In this document: positions 25,527 through 34,638 of the stretch, one piece after another
How positions within the stretch are numbered: the stretch's first letter is position 1
How the letters are laid out: each line of letters begins with the position of its first letter
Origin: Streptomyces coffeae
GTDB lineage: Bacteria > Actinomycetota > Actinomycetes > Streptomycetales > Streptomycetaceae
Length of the DNA: 64,000 nucleotides
Assembly: GCF_016741875.1 (NCBI RefSeq)
Contig: NZ_JAERRF010000003.1
Location: 124,001-188,000, forward strand
Direction: 5' to 3'
Notes under the pieces: generated by a model
Told to the model about the DNA's origin: nothing
Database searches by the model: none
What the model saw: only the letters and a program-made list of their open reading frames with translations
Position numbers and translations under genes: made by a program

Positions 25527-26252
25527 TCAGGCAGGCTGACCGCGGGGGCCGCGGCGGGTTTGGGCCAGCCACTCCGGGGCCGACTCGGTTTCGCCGTATG
25601 CGTCGTGCCAATTCCACCATTCGTACGGCGGGGTTTGGGGATAGCCCTCGGGGGAGTCCTCCCATGTCTCCTGCCGCCCGAGCGCGGTCATGTCGAGGTA
25701 GCTCCAGGTGCTGCCCAACGCCTCGTCACCGCGGGCGTTGATGAAGTAGGTGCGGAAGATGGTGTCGCCATCGCGGATGAACGCGTTGGTGCCGTGCCAC
25801 TCGTCCACGTCGAAGTCGGCGTCGAAATCGTCGGTGATCGTGTACCAGGGCATCGTCCAGCCCATGCGCGCTTTCACCCGCTCGATCTCCGGCTGCGGCG
25901 CGCGCGAGGCGAAGACGAGTGTGGTGTCGCGGGCCTGCAGATGAGCGAGGTCGCCAACGTGGTCGGCCACCATGGAGCAGCCGCGGCACGCGTGGTCGGG
26001 CCAGCCGAATACGCCGGGCTCGAAGAAGGCGCGGTAGACGATCAGCTGCCGACGCCCCTGGAACAGGTCGAGCAGACTCGCCTTGCCCTCGGGGCCGTCG
26101 AACTCATAGTCCTTGTCCACCGCCACCCATGGCATCCGCCGACGCTTGGCGGCCAGTGCGTCACGGGCGCGAGTCAACTGCTTCTCTTCCGCAAGCAGCT
26201 GCTCGCGCGCCGCCTCCCACTCCTGCGGCGAAACGATCGGGGGTGTCTTCAT
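25527..26252 (-). CDS. DUF899-family thioredoxin-like protein
   Basis: Protein of 241 residues matching DUF899. It starts TPPIVSPQEWEAAREQLLAEEK, continues to RMPWVAVDKDYEFDGPEG, and has the redox-like centre FGWPDHACRGCSMVADHV with a C-R-G-C pair, then a C-terminal aromatic-rich region (YEWWNWHDAYG). The family is thioredoxin-like and its reaction is not established. ATG 26252 was chosen because the SD-like GGAAGGTGA lies 8 bp ahead; a GTG at 26264 is also in frame. Confidence 0.9.
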   Translation of the reverse strand: MKTPPIVSPQEWEAAREQLLAEEKQLTRARDALAAKRRRMPWVAVDKDYEFDGPEGKASLLDLFQGRRQLIVYRAFFEPGVFGWPDHACRGCSMVADHVGDLAHLQARDTTLVFASRAPQPEIERVKARMGWTMPWYTITDDFDADFDVDEWHGTNAFIRDGDTIFRTYFINARGDEALGSTWSYLDMTALGRQETWEDSPEGYPQTPPYEWWNWHDAYGETESAPEWLAQTRRGPRGQPA

Positions 26253-26374
26253 GGTGACGTTCACCTTCCGTTCGGTCCGCGGCTCCGGGCCCTCGACAGG
26301 CCCCTGTGTCCAGGATCAGCCGCCACCGGCACGGGCGCACGCCGATCCGCACGGAAGACTGAGCGCCATGCCTG

Positions 26375-26824
26375 TCATGGCTGCGTGGTGCGTAGCTGTT
26401 CGGCTGTGTGCTGGTAGGCGTCGGCCGCGCGGTTGAAGTAGTCGAAGAGGACTTTCAGCTGGTCGGGGGTGTAGCCGCGGAGGATCTCGGCGATCTGCTC
26501 GCGGGCCGGGGCCATGACCTCGTCGAGTTCGGCCGGCTTGCCGATGGGCTCGACGATCACTTTGCGGCGGTCCGCTGGATCGGCGGCGCGGCGGACGTAG
26601 CCGGCTTGTTCCAGCCGGTCGATCAGCCGGGTGGTGGGCCCAGTGGTCAGCCCGGTGCGGGTGCCGAGCTCGCCGGGGGTCATGGGTCCGGCCAGTTCGA
26701 GGGTGTTGAGCGCGTACAGGTCCGTCGCGCCGAGCCCGCAGGCTTTGGCGCTCGCATGGCCGTGCAGCATCACCGCGCCCAGGTACCGCCGGTAGACGCG
26801 TGTGGCCTCCGCAGGCGTTGACAT
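26375..26824 (-). CDS. MarR-family transcriptional regulator
   Basis: Winged-helix dimer of 149 residues. The N-terminal helix RRYLGAVMLHGHASAKACGL is followed by the helix-turn-helix GPMTPGELGTRTGLTTGPTT, and the wing RRAADPADRRKVIVEP carries the D-x-R-x-x-x-V pattern typical of MarR. It is transcribed away from the SnoaL-like gene across a region with three repeated inverted-repeat elements, which are probably its operators. Ligand unknown. Confidence 0.92.
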   Translation of the reverse strand: MSTPAEATRVYRRYLGAVMLHGHASAKACGLGATDLYALNTLELAGPMTPGELGTRTGLTTGPTTRLIDRLEQAGYVRRAADPADRRKVIVEPIGKPAELDEVMAPAREQIAEILRGYTPDQLKVLFDYFNRAADAYQHTAEQLRTTQP

Positions 26825-26844
26825 CCGGTCACCCACTTCCTAAT

Positions 26845-26896
26845 CTCTTCCTCAACGAAGAGACTTCTTTAGCGAAGAAAGCTCTCTAAGGAAGAG
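26845..26896. promoter_or_regulatory. three tandem MarR operator-like repeats
   Basis: The AT-richer gap between the divergent genes contains three imperfect copies of TCTnT-nnn-GAAGA-(A/G), about 17 bp apart. CTCTTC/GAAGAG are inverted arms at 26845-26850 and 26857-26862, TTCTT/AAGAA at 26865-26869 and 26875-26879, and CTCT/AGAG at 26882-26885 and 26893-26896. The spacing places them on one helix face. The regulator that binds is inferred to be the adjacent MarR protein, controlling both directions. Confidence 0.65.
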
Positions 26897-26916
26897 TTTA
26901 GGGGAAGGGCACTGCC

Positions 26917-27594
26917 ATGGCCACCATCCACGCCCCCGCCGAAACCAGCGAGACCAGCAGCAACACCCCCACCGGCACCGACACCGCCCAGCCGCGAAAC
27001 CGCCGCCGCACCGTCAAGCGGGCGCTCGGCGTCACCGCACTCACGCTCGGCGCGGCGGTCGCCGGCGGCTACTTCTGGCTCGACTCCACCGCAGACGTCA
27101 AGGCCGCCGGAAATCCCGACTGCGCCACCGTCACCCCGACCGGCACCCCCGCCGGCGGCCAGGCCGAAGCCCACCGGGCCGTCTGCGCGACGCTGAGCGC
27201 GATGACCGACGCCTGGGGCCGCGGCGACGGCGCCGCCTACGGCGCCTGCTTCACCCCCGACGCCACCGACGTCACCTTCGTCGGCACCGTCTACCGCGGC
27301 GCCGATGACATCGGCCGCGCCCACCAAGCACTCTTCGACAGCTTCCTCAAGGGCACCCGCCTCCACCTGGAGGTCATCGAGACCCGCTTCCTCACCCCGG
27401 ACGCCGCCATCGTCGTCACCCGCGGCGAGGTCGCCAAGAAGCCCCCCAAACGCCTGGGCAAACGCGCCACCTACACCCTCGTCCGTGACGCCGACGGCAC
27501 CTGGCGCATCGCCGCCGTCCAGAAGACCAAGCACAACCGCCTCATGGAAGCGATCTCCTTCATGTTCCAGCCCCGAACGGCACCCGCCGAGTAG
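26917..27594 (+). CDS. membrane-anchored SnoaL-like (SgcJ/EcaC-type) protein
   Basis: Protein of 225 residues. A charged N-terminus is followed by a signal anchor (ALGVTALTLGAAVAGGYFWL), then an NTF2-like domain: AVCATLSAMTDAWGRGDGAAYGACFTPDATDVTFVGTVYRGA in register, continuing to TYTLVRDADGTWRIAAVQ. The domain resembles the SgcJ/EcaC family, whose members act in various oxidative or binding roles. GGGGAAGGG upstream gives a good ribosome site for ATG 26917. It is likely repressed by the divergent MarR protein. Confidence 0.85.
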   Translation: MATIHAPAETSETSSNTPTGTDTAQPRNRRRTVKRALGVTALTLGAAVAGGYFWLDSTADVKAAGNPDCATVTPTGTPAGGQAEAHRAVCATLSAMTDAWGRGDGAAYGACFTPDATDVTFVGTVYRGADDIGRAHQALFDSFLKGTRLHLEVIETRFLTPDAAIVVTRGEVAKKPPKRLGKRATYTLVRDADGTWRIAAVQKTKHNRLMEAISFMFQPRTAPAE

Positions 27595-27632
27595 CCAACC
27601 CCGGCCCGGCCGTGACCGCCCCGACCACGCCG

Positions 27633-28760
27633 CTACGTGTCGATGCGGTCGATCACGACCATCGCCACATCGTCCGCCAGCCATCCCTCCGTGTGGTGCA
27701 TCAATCGACCGTGCAGGTCGTGCAGAAACTCCGGCGGGGTGCACGGGTGCACCGCCTCCATCGCTTCGGGCAGGGGGAAGAAGCCGTTGTCGCGGTTGCG
27801 GGCTTCGATCACGCCGTCGGTGTACAGCAGGAGGCGGTCGCCGGGGGCGAAGGGATAGCTCTCGGCTTTGGCGGGAGGGCCGGAGAAGAAGCCCTCCAGG
27901 CCGAGGGGCGGCAGGGGTGAGGTGGGGAGCAGGGGGTGGACCTTGCCGTGGCTCAGCACCAGTGGGGGTGGATGGCCTCGGTTGACCAGTTGGACCACGG
28001 GGGTGTCCGGGACCTGAGCGACCAGGACGGTGACAAACTCCTCCACCTGGTCGTCCTCGTCCACCGCGCCCGTCACGGCGCCCTCCCGCCGCAGGGCGGC
28101 CGCGCAGTGGTCGACCACTTCCACCAGGTCGTCCTCGTAGTGCACGGCTTCGCGGAACGCGCTGAGCACGGCGGCGGCCGCGCGGACGGCGTGCAGCCCC
28201 TTGCCCCGTACGTCCCCCACGATCAGCCGGACCCCGTACCGGGTGTACACGGCCTCGTAGAGATCACCGCCGATCCGGGCGCCCGTCTCGGCCGCGAGAT
28301 AGGTGCTGGCCGCCCGCAGGGGGCCCAGCCTGGCGGGTACGGGACGCAGGATGACCTCTTGTGCCGCCGAGGCGATACGGCGGATCTGGTCGAGTTCGCT
28401 CTGTCTGCGCGTACGCACGGCATTACTCGTGGTGATACTGGCCGCGGACACCAGGAGAAGCCCCGCAAGATTGCTGTAGACCTGGTCACTGCCCCATGCC
28501 TCGTTGTAGGTGGCAGTGATCACGCTGACGGTCAGGGCGACGCCCGCGGTCGCCATCGTGCCCCTGGGGCCCATCGTCAACGCGGCCAGCGCCGGGGTCG
28601 CGGTGAGGAACGGTCCGGTGTACAGGAAGTGGGCGGGGGTGAGCTCGATGGCCAGCACGAGCAGTGCGATCACGAAGGGCACACACTGCTCGAGTGTGAT
28701 CACGAACCGGCCGTGATCGTCCGCCCCCGGTGCCGGTGGTGAACGGACGAGCGACCCCAT
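27633..28760 (-). CDS. SpoIIE-type PP2C phosphatase, membrane-bound
   Basis: Serine/threonine phosphatase of 375 residues with four to five N-terminal membrane helices (CVPFVIALLVLAIELTPAHF and following) and a cytoplasmic SpoIIE domain. Metal-binding and catalytic motifs are present: GARIGGDLYEA, VGDVRGKG, TDGVIEAR and the terminal DDVAMVVIDR. Such enzymes usually dephosphorylate anti-anti-sigma factors. ATG 28760 was chosen; GTG 28796 is an alternative. The partner is not in the immediate neighbourhood. Confidence 0.9.
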   Translation of the reverse strand: MGSLVRSPPAPGADDHGRFVITLEQCVPFVIALLVLAIELTPAHFLYTGPFLTATPALAALTMGPRGTMATAGVALTVSVITATYNEAWGSDQVYSNLAGLLLVSAASITTSNAVRTRRQSELDQIRRIASAAQEVILRPVPARLGPLRAASTYLAAETGARIGGDLYEAVYTRYGVRLIVGDVRGKGLHAVRAAAAVLSAFREAVHYEDDLVEVVDHCAAALRREGAVTGAVDEDDQVEEFVTVLVAQVPDTPVVQLVNRGHPPPLVLSHGKVHPLLPTSPLPPLGLEGFFSGPPAKAESYPFAPGDRLLLYTDGVIEARNRDNGFFPLPEAMEAVHPCTPPEFLHDLHGRLMHHTEGWLADDVAMVVIDRIDT

Positions 28761-28941
28761 GGATCCAGCCTGCCCCGTCGGAGCAGAAGGTTCCACCCTT
28801 TCCTGATACAGGTGGTACGTGCTGGTACGGGGCCGTCTCACACGGTCAAAGGATCACGCTCCCCTCAAGCCCGCAAGACGTATCGTCTCATTGACATGCC
28901 CGCAGTACCCACGAAGATCATCAAGTGACAGGCTGTCGGGC

Positions 28942-29430
28942 GTGGATGGGATCACTGGAGGAACGGTTCTCGCCCTGCTCGGCGTCTTCCTGGGGACCGC
29001 GGGCACCCTCATCGGACAGCATCTGACCACGCGGGTCGAGGTCCAGCGGGACCACCGGCAGCGCGCCGACACCGAGCGGGCCGAACGCAAGGACGCCATC
29101 GTCGAGTTCCTGACCGCCGCGCAGCGGGTGGAGTTGATACTCGACCGCAGAAAGCTCGGGCTGCCGTCCCCCGATGACCCCGAGGACGAGAAGCTGCACG
29201 ATCTGTGGCTGGCGCAGAAGGCCGTGGAGCTGGTGTGTTCCTGGGAAGTGGCGCAGGCGGCACACGAGTTCACCACCGTGCTGCACACGCTCATCCGCAA
29301 CAGCCCGCCGGACGGGCGGCCGACGGGGAAGCGGGAGCGGCGGCACGCCTTCATGGAGGCGGCGCGGGGGGAGTTGGAGGGAGCGCGGCTCCGGACAGGT
29401 GCCCGGCCAGGGACGGGTGTCCGGACGTGA
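28942..29430 (+). CDS. single-pass membrane protein of unknown function
   Basis: Protein of 162 residues from GTG 28942. One transmembrane segment (TVLALLGVFLGTAGTLIGQHL) is followed by a long helical charged domain (QRDHRQRADTERAERKDAIV). No catalytic signature. It resembles in layout the gene at 11044-11547 of the integrated element. The ribosome site is weak. Confidence 0.65.
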   Translation: MDGITGGTVLALLGVFLGTAGTLIGQHLTTRVEVQRDHRQRADTERAERKDAIVEFLTAAQRVELILDRRKLGLPSPDDPEDEKLHDLWLAQKAVELVCSWEVAQAAHEFTTVLHTLIRNSPPDGRPTGKRERRHAFMEAARGELEGARLRTGARPGTGVRT

Positions 29431-29661
29431 GCAGACGACGGTATGTGGCCAGGGGTGTGCCCGGCGGGTACCGGATCTGAAACCCGGCGCTCGGGCCCTG
29501 CAACCGGTGTGAATGATCACCGGGGTTGGCCAGCGGTTGTCGCGCGGTGATGTGCGAGGTCCGGGCCGGTTGTGTCCGACATGGAGAAATTTCGGCGGGC
29601 ATTGAGAACTATCGCCGCGGTTGCCGTATCTCCGACGACCACATCCATGAAGGGTGGACAT

Positions 29662-31092
29662 GTGAATAAAAAGAAACACAGACGGTCTCGACTGCTCGTC
29701 ATGACCGTCGCCGGTGTGGCCGCGATGGGTGTCGGGGCTGGTGCCCTTCTGATGACCGACAACGATGCCTCGGCCGGGCAGTCCGGCGAACAGCAGGCGT
29801 CCGCGCGGGAGACACTGACCATCAAGTGCCCGGACATCTCGATCCGTTTGACGCGGGTGCCGGAGCAGGCGCAACCCACGGTCGACGACGAGCTGGCGCG
29901 GATGGACAGCCAGGTCGCCACGGCATACCAGCAGTTGACCGCACGGGGAGCCGGTGCGGACGAGGACTGGGTGAAGACGCGGGTGCTCGAACCGCTGTCG
30001 ACACAGCGCCGCTCCGCGATCATCCGCATCACCGCGGCGATCGACAAGGTCGCGTCCCGGCCGCAGGGGCTGACCTCACTGGCGTCGTGCACGGTGCAGC
30101 GGGACTCCACGGCGAACGCCGGGGCCGCCACCCCCACCCCGGGCGGCGCCGCCCCCACCCCGGCTGGTGCCACTCCGGCCGCGGACGGCCAGCAGCAACA
30201 GCCGCCGCAGAGCGGGCCGCAGAAGGCGGACTTCGTGGACATCCGCGGTGTGCGGCCCAACGTCAGCAAGCCGGCGCTGAACGGCGACGCGTCCAAGGGC
30301 ACCTTCATCACGCGCTGCGGCCGCAACGGGAACAAGCACTTCAACCCGGACAACGTGATCGTGGCTCCCGGGGTGAGCAATGGCGCGCACCATATGCACG
30401 ACTACGTCGGCAACCTCGCGACCGACGCGTTCTCCAGCGACCAGGATCTCGCCACCGCCGGGACCACCTGCACCAACGGCGATCGCTCGACCCACTACTG
30501 GCCGGTCCTGCGGCTGCGCGACGGCAGCAATGAGAAGGACGTGAACGCGGACGGAGGAGGAAAGGACGCCAATGTCGGGCGCATCCTCCAGCCCGCCTCG
30601 GTGAAACTCACCTTCCGCGGCAGCCCCGTCTCCAAGGTCACGGCGATGCCGAAGTTCCTGCGCATCATCACCGGTGACGCCAAGTCGTTCACCAACGGCA
30701 CGACCAACGCCAACGCCTCGTGGAGCTGCACCGGATTCGAGAACCGGCAGCTGAAGGACAAGTACCCGCTGTGCCCGAGCGGCAGCAATGTGGTGCGTAC
30801 GTTCAACTTCCAGAGCTGCTGGGACGGGAAGAACATCGACAGCGCCAACCACCGCGCCCATGTGGCGTTCGCCCAGGCCAACGGCTCATGTCCGCAAGGG
30901 TTCCAGGCGATTCCGCAGCTGGTCCAGCGGATCACCTACAAGGTCGTGCCCGGTTCGGTGTTCGCCGTCGACAGCTTCCCCGAGCAGCTGCACAAACCGG
31001 TGACGGACCACGGCGACTTCATCAATGTGATGTCGTCGCGGCTGATGGCGAAGGCGGTGCGCTGTATCAACGACGGCAGCAGGTGCGGCTGA
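29662..31092 (+). CDS. secreted DUF1996-domain protein
   Basis: Exported protein of 476 residues. The N-terminus (VNKKKHRRSRLLVMTVAGVAAMGVGAG) is a signal peptide. A helical stretch follows to about residue 165, then a Thr/Pro/Ala-Gln linker, and DUF1996 from about residue 205: TRCGRNGNKHFNPDNVIV, HHMHDYVGN, STHYWPVLRLRDG, CWDGKNIDSANHRAHVAF and FPEQLHKPVTDHGDF. Conserved His and Asp residues suggest metal binding or hydrolysis, but no activity is established. A terminator hairpin follows. In fungi and bacteria the domain is found in extracellular proteins. Confidence 0.9.
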   Translation: MNKKKHRRSRLLVMTVAGVAAMGVGAGALLMTDNDASAGQSGEQQASARETLTIKCPDISIRLTRVPEQAQPTVDDELARMDSQVATAYQQLTARGAGADEDWVKTRVLEPLSTQRRSAIIRITAAIDKVASRPQGLTSLASCTVQRDSTANAGAATPTPGGAAPTPAGATPAADGQQQQPPQSGPQKADFVDIRGVRPNVSKPALNGDASKGTFITRCGRNGNKHFNPDNVIVAPGVSNGAHHMHDYVGNLATDAFSSDQDLATAGTTCTNGDRSTHYWPVLRLRDGSNEKDVNADGGGKDANVGRILQPASVKLTFRGSPVSKVTAMPKFLRIITGDAKSFTNGTTNANASWSCTGFENRQLKDKYPLCPSGSNVVRTFNFQSCWDGKNIDSANHRAHVAFAQANGSCPQGFQAIPQLVQRITYKVVPGSVFAVDSFPEQLHKPVTDHGDFINVMSSRLMAKAVRCINDGSRCG

Positions 31093-31118
31093 GCCGCGTG
31101 CCGGTGCCGAACGACTCC

Positions 31119-31155
31119 GATGCCCCGGCGGACAGGGGACGTCCGCCGGGGCATC
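31119..31155. terminator. strong bidirectional terminator
   Basis: A perfect 15-bp stem, left arm 31119-31133 (GATGCCCCGGCGGAC) and right arm 31141-31155, with a 7-nt loop. It lies between convergent genes. Confidence 0.85.
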
Positions 31156-31174
31156 GGTTGAGCGCGTGAGCGGT

Positions 31175-31618
31175 TCAGGCGGCGGGCGCGGGACGCAGGC
31201 CCAGCGCCTTGAAGGTGATCCGCTGGTCGACGTAGAGCAGGGCCACCGTGGCCACCGACATCGTGGTGGCGATGGCCAGATGACCCGCCACCGAGGTGGT
31301 CTGGGCACCGAGTGCGCCCAGGACCACATGCAGCCCCAGCCGCACACCGATCAGACCGAAGGCGATCTTCCGGGTGCGTGAGCCCTTCAGCATGGCCCGC
31401 ACCAGCTTGATCCTGCGGCGCAGCACGGTGAGCCCCACCACCAGGTTGACCAGCCCGAGCACAACGATGACCAGCCATGCGGTGCCCCACACCCGGCACA
31501 GGTCGTAGGCGCCGCCGCAGACGCCTTCGAAGGCGAAGAACCACACCGGCAGCGGCTTGATGTCCGCACGGCCGTGCGTCCGTTCCCGCTGCTCGGTGAT
31601 GGTGCCGGTGCCGGTCAT
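31175..31618 (-). CDS. four-helix membrane protein of unknown function
   Basis: Protein of 147 residues, ATG 31618, with GGGGGCGG 3-10 bp upstream. Four transmembrane segments (FAFEGVCGGAYDLCRV region, LVIVVLGLVNLVVGLTVL, IGVRLGLHVVLGALG, IATTMSVATVALLYV). The C-terminus is short. No family is recognised. Confidence 0.7.
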   Translation of the reverse strand: MTGTGTITEQRERTHGRADIKPLPVWFFAFEGVCGGAYDLCRVWGTAWLVIVVLGLVNLVVGLTVLRRRIKLVRAMLKGSRTRKIAFGLIGVRLGLHVVLGALGAQTTSVAGHLAIATTMSVATVALLYVDQRITFKALGLRPAPAA

Positions 31619-31749
31619 ATCCGCCCCCTGGTGGTTCGCGCTTCCTTCCTGATGCCTCGATCCTGTCGGGTGGTGACGGGTCGGGGGCAGAACCGGCCGT
31701 CACCACCTCGCCATGACACATGTCAGTACGCGGTCCGTCAGGCGGCCCG

Positions 31750-33198
31750 TCAGGGGGACGGGGGTGTGGAGAGGGCCGAGCCGAAGCCCGCCTTGTCCGT
31801 GGCGTAGCCGAACGAACCGGGGCCGAAGAGGATGGAGCCCTTGCCGGTCAGCCCGCTGTCGCTGCCGTAGGTCATGCTCACCGCGCCCGTGCTCTGCCAC
31901 TTGCCGCGTACCCCGGTGGCGAGATCGGCCTTGCCGTCGCCGTTGTAGTCGGCGGGGGCGAGCGTGGAGCCGAACAGATCGCCGGTCTCGGCGACACCGA
32001 CCACGCCCTTGGTGTCCAGGGAGACGGTCTGGGCGCCCTCGGCGGTCAGCCAGCTCTTGCTGCCGCGCAGCACGGTGAGGGCACCGGCGTTCTGGAAGCC
32101 GTCGCTGTCCACCGCCCCGGGGTCGCCGATCAGCAGGTCCTCGAAGCCGTCGCCGTCGATGTCGGCCAGCTTCGCCGCGGTGCCGCCCTGCTTCGCACCG
32201 GACCAGGCCACGGCACCGGCCGCGTCGAGTCCGCTCGCGGTGCCGGGGAAGGTGCGCAGCTTGTAGTCGTCGGGCCCGTCCTCGAAGCCGGTGTCGATGA
32301 CCACGTCGTCCTTGCCGTCGCCGTTCACATCCCCGACCACCGCGCGGTAACCCGCGAACGGCAGACCGACGTTGCGTCCCAGCGGGGTGCTCGAAAGTCC
32401 GGCGCGGGAGCCGGGCAGCACACCGAGGGTGCCCTCGTCGGCCGGGTCGTCGAAGTACGCGACGGTGGCCAGGTCGGCATAGCCGTCGCCGTTGATGTCA
32501 CCACTGGCGATGCCCTGGGTGCCCGCGCCGCCGCCGGGCGGGGTGATCCGCTTGACGGCCGGTGACGGGGTGGAGCGCAGGTTCTTCGCCCCGTTGACCA
32601 CGGCCACCTCGGCGCCGTCGACGGTGGCCACGTCCTGGAGACCGTCGTGGTTGAAGTCCCCCACGGCCAGCCGTCCGCCGAAGCCACGCCCCGCGGTGAC
32701 GGTCGGCGAGTGGTAGGCGATGGCCTTGTCGGACAGCCCGGTCGAGGAGCCGAAGACGATCGTCACCGAACCGGCGCCCTTCACCGCCCCGATGGCCTCA
32801 CCGCTCGCCCCGACGATCAGATCGGCGTGGCCGTCGCCGTCCACGTCGCCCATCGCCAGCGCCGAGCCGAACCTGTCCCCGGCCTCCGGCGTGCCGGGCA
32901 CACCGGCGTGGGACTGGGTGAGCCCCTGATGGCGCGCCACCGTGATCCCGGAGGCGGAGCCGAAGGTCAGCGCCACATATCCGGCCTTGGAGTGGCCCTT
33001 GACGGCCGCGCCGGGCGCACCGGTGGCGAGGTCGTCGTACCCGTCGCCGTCCATGTCGGCGGGGGTGGCCTTCCCGGCGGCCGGGGCGGGGGCCTTCGTG
33101 GCGGTGGGCGAGGCGGTGGCGTACGAGGAGGTGGCGGCGAGAGCGACTCCCGTCACCACGGCCACCACGCCACCGAGCGGCAGGATGTGCCTCGGCAT
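31750..33198 (-). CDS. secreted FG-GAP/VCBS repeat protein
   Basis: Fourth FG-GAP protein (482 residues). ATG 33198 opens a signal peptide (PRHILPLGGVVAVVTGVALA, cleavage after ATA). Calcium loops recur from residue 48 on: DMDGDGYDDL, DVDGDGHADL, DFNHDGLQDV, DINGDGYADL, DVNGDGKDDV, DIDGDGFEDL and DYNGDGKADL. That is seven repeats, a full propeller. It lacks an anchor, so it is likely released or bound non-covalently. AAAGGAC precedes the start. Function unknown; not adjacent to the other FG-GAP genes. Confidence 0.88.
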   Translation of the reverse strand: MPRHILPLGGVVAVVTGVALAATSSYATASPTATKAPAPAAGKATPADMDGDGYDDLATGAPGAAVKGHSKAGYVALTFGSASGITVARHQGLTQSHAGVPGTPEAGDRFGSALAMGDVDGDGHADLIVGASGEAIGAVKGAGSVTIVFGSSTGLSDKAIAYHSPTVTAGRGFGGRLAVGDFNHDGLQDVATVDGAEVAVVNGAKNLRSTPSPAVKRITPPGGGAGTQGIASGDINGDGYADLATVAYFDDPADEGTLGVLPGSRAGLSSTPLGRNVGLPFAGYRAVVGDVNGDGKDDVVIDTGFEDGPDDYKLRTFPGTASGLDAAGAVAWSGAKQGGTAAKLADIDGDGFEDLLIGDPGAVDSDGFQNAGALTVLRGSKSWLTAEGAQTVSLDTKGVVGVAETGDLFGSTLAPADYNGDGKADLATGVRGKWQSTGAVSMTYGSDSGLTGKGSILFGPGSFGYATDKAGFGSALSTPPSP

Positions 33199-33259
33199 AT
33201 GTGTCCTTTCCCGTGTGTGTCGCACAGTGGGACACACGGGGAGCGCGAAGGGTTGTGGC

Positions 33260-33709
33260 ATGCACGGGGACGACGGACTGGTGGGCCGCTGGAACAGCGC
33301 GCCTTTCGACTACGGCGCGATGGAATCCAGCGAGCTGGGGTTCCTGCCCGACGGGCGGGGCTGGAGCGTCTTCGCCAGTGTCAGTGGGGAGCTGAGTGTG
33401 ACCCGGTTCCGGTGGCGCTGCCCGGCCCCCGGCCGTCTTGTCCTCCGGGAGGAGTGGCTGACCAGCGGCGTCTGGGCACCCGGCGAGGAGGACTGGAGCT
33501 TCGCCTCGGTGGACTCCGGCGGCCCCGTGGACGGCACGACGGACACCGCCTACACCCTCGGCCCGGAGACGCCGCCCGGGGCCGGGCGGACGCCGCTGTG
33601 GGCCGTACGGTTCGAGGAGGCCGTGGAGTTCAGCCATTTCTTCGCGCGCGAGGAGGGGCCGGTACGCCCGGACCAGGACCCGTCGTACCGCCACGTCCCC
33701 TCCGGTTGA
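33260..33709 (+). CDS. conserved beta-rich protein of unknown function
   Basis: Protein of 149 residues from ATG 33260. It opens with GLVGRWNSAPFDYGAMESSELGF, followed by alternating strands rich in Trp, Arg and Gly (GWSVFASVSGELSVTRFRW), suggesting a small beta-barrel. No membrane segment or signal. It is divergent from the FG-GAP gene. Confidence 0.7.
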   Translation: MHGDDGLVGRWNSAPFDYGAMESSELGFLPDGRGWSVFASVSGELSVTRFRWRCPAPGRLVLREEWLTSGVWAPGEEDWSFASVDSGGPVDGTTDTAYTLGPETPPGAGRTPLWAVRFEEAVEFSHFFAREEGPVRPDQDPSYRHVPSG

Positions 33710-33802
33710 GCGGTGTCCGATCGGGGCCTTCGGACGGCGGAACGGCGAACGGCGGGGGAATGGCCTGTCGCCCGCACAGGTTCATCGGGAATACTGCCCG
33801 CC

Positions 33803-34435
33803 GTGGAGCAGAGCACAGGACCGATCATCCCGCCCATGCACACCGCCGCCGGGACCGACCCGGGGTACATCCCCGGGCTCACGTCCCCGCGCCCTGCCGA
33901 CGGGGAGGAGGAAACCCCGAAGGACACGGCTGAGCGGACATCCGAGGACGTCGTCGAGGAGGACACCGAGACGGACGCCGAGGACGAGGAGGCCACCGAC
34001 GCCGACGACGCCGAGGAGGACGCCGACGCGCACGCCGAGGACGACGCGGCGGAGGACGAGGCCGAGGACGCCGAGGAGGACGACGGCGACGGGCCGGTCT
34101 TCGAGGCGTCCGACCACCGCGGTGGCATCGTCGCGCGCCGCGCCGGGGTCACCCTCCGCATGGACGGCGAGGAGTGCCAGTTCGGCTGGGACGAGATCGG
34201 CGCGGTCGAGGTCGACACCCCCCGGTTCAAGAAGCGGCTCTCCGTCACCGTCTACGCCACCAACCGCCGCTGGTACGAGGCCGAGGTCCAGCCGTCGTCC
34301 CGAAGTCTGCTGAAGACGTGGACCGAAGAGCTCGACGCGGTGCTGGACGCCTACTTCGACGACGCCAAGCCGGACACCGAATCCGACGCCACGGCGGACG
34401 CCGGGAAGGCCGCGGCCGACGACGGCGAGAAGTGA
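33803..34435 (+). CDS. very acidic protein with a C-terminal folded domain
   Basis: Protein of 210 residues from GTG 33803. Residues 35-95 are almost wholly Asp, Glu, Ala and Thr with no hydrophobic core. The C-terminal part (FEASDHRGGIVARRAGVTLRMD to LLKTWTEELDAVLDAYF) looks folded, with a conserved ECQFGWDEIGAVEVDTPRFKKRL segment. It resembles an unnamed family in Streptomyces. Function unknown. Confidence 0.75.
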   Translation: MEQSTGPIIPPMHTAAGTDPGYIPGLTSPRPADGEEETPKDTAERTSEDVVEEDTETDAEDEEATDADDAEEDADAHAEDDAAEDEAEDAEEDDGDGPVFEASDHRGGIVARRAGVTLRMDGEECQFGWDEIGAVEVDTPRFKKRLSVTVYATNRRWYEAEVQPSSRSLLKTWTEELDAVLDAYFDDAKPDTESDATADAGKAAADDGEK

Positions 34436-34438
34436 CGG

Positions 34439-34460
34439 GCGGGGCCCCACCGGGCCCCGC
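34439..34460 (+). terminator. hairpin after the acidic-protein gene
   Basis: GCGGGGCCC/GGGCCCCGC, 9-bp perfect stem with loop CACC, directly after the stop codon. Confidence 0.8.
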
Positions 34461-34638
34461 GCCCGCTCACCCTTCCGCTGCCGGGCCCCGGCATGGATCC
34501 CGACCCCGCGCCGTGGCCCTGTCGAGTTCCGGAATGCTGTGTGTGAGCTGGAGCACATCGCTCACGTTTGTCATGCGGTGACGAAGATTCGCCGGTGGCT
34601 CCTGACCTCCGCGGTGGCCGCTGGCACGATGACGGCCA

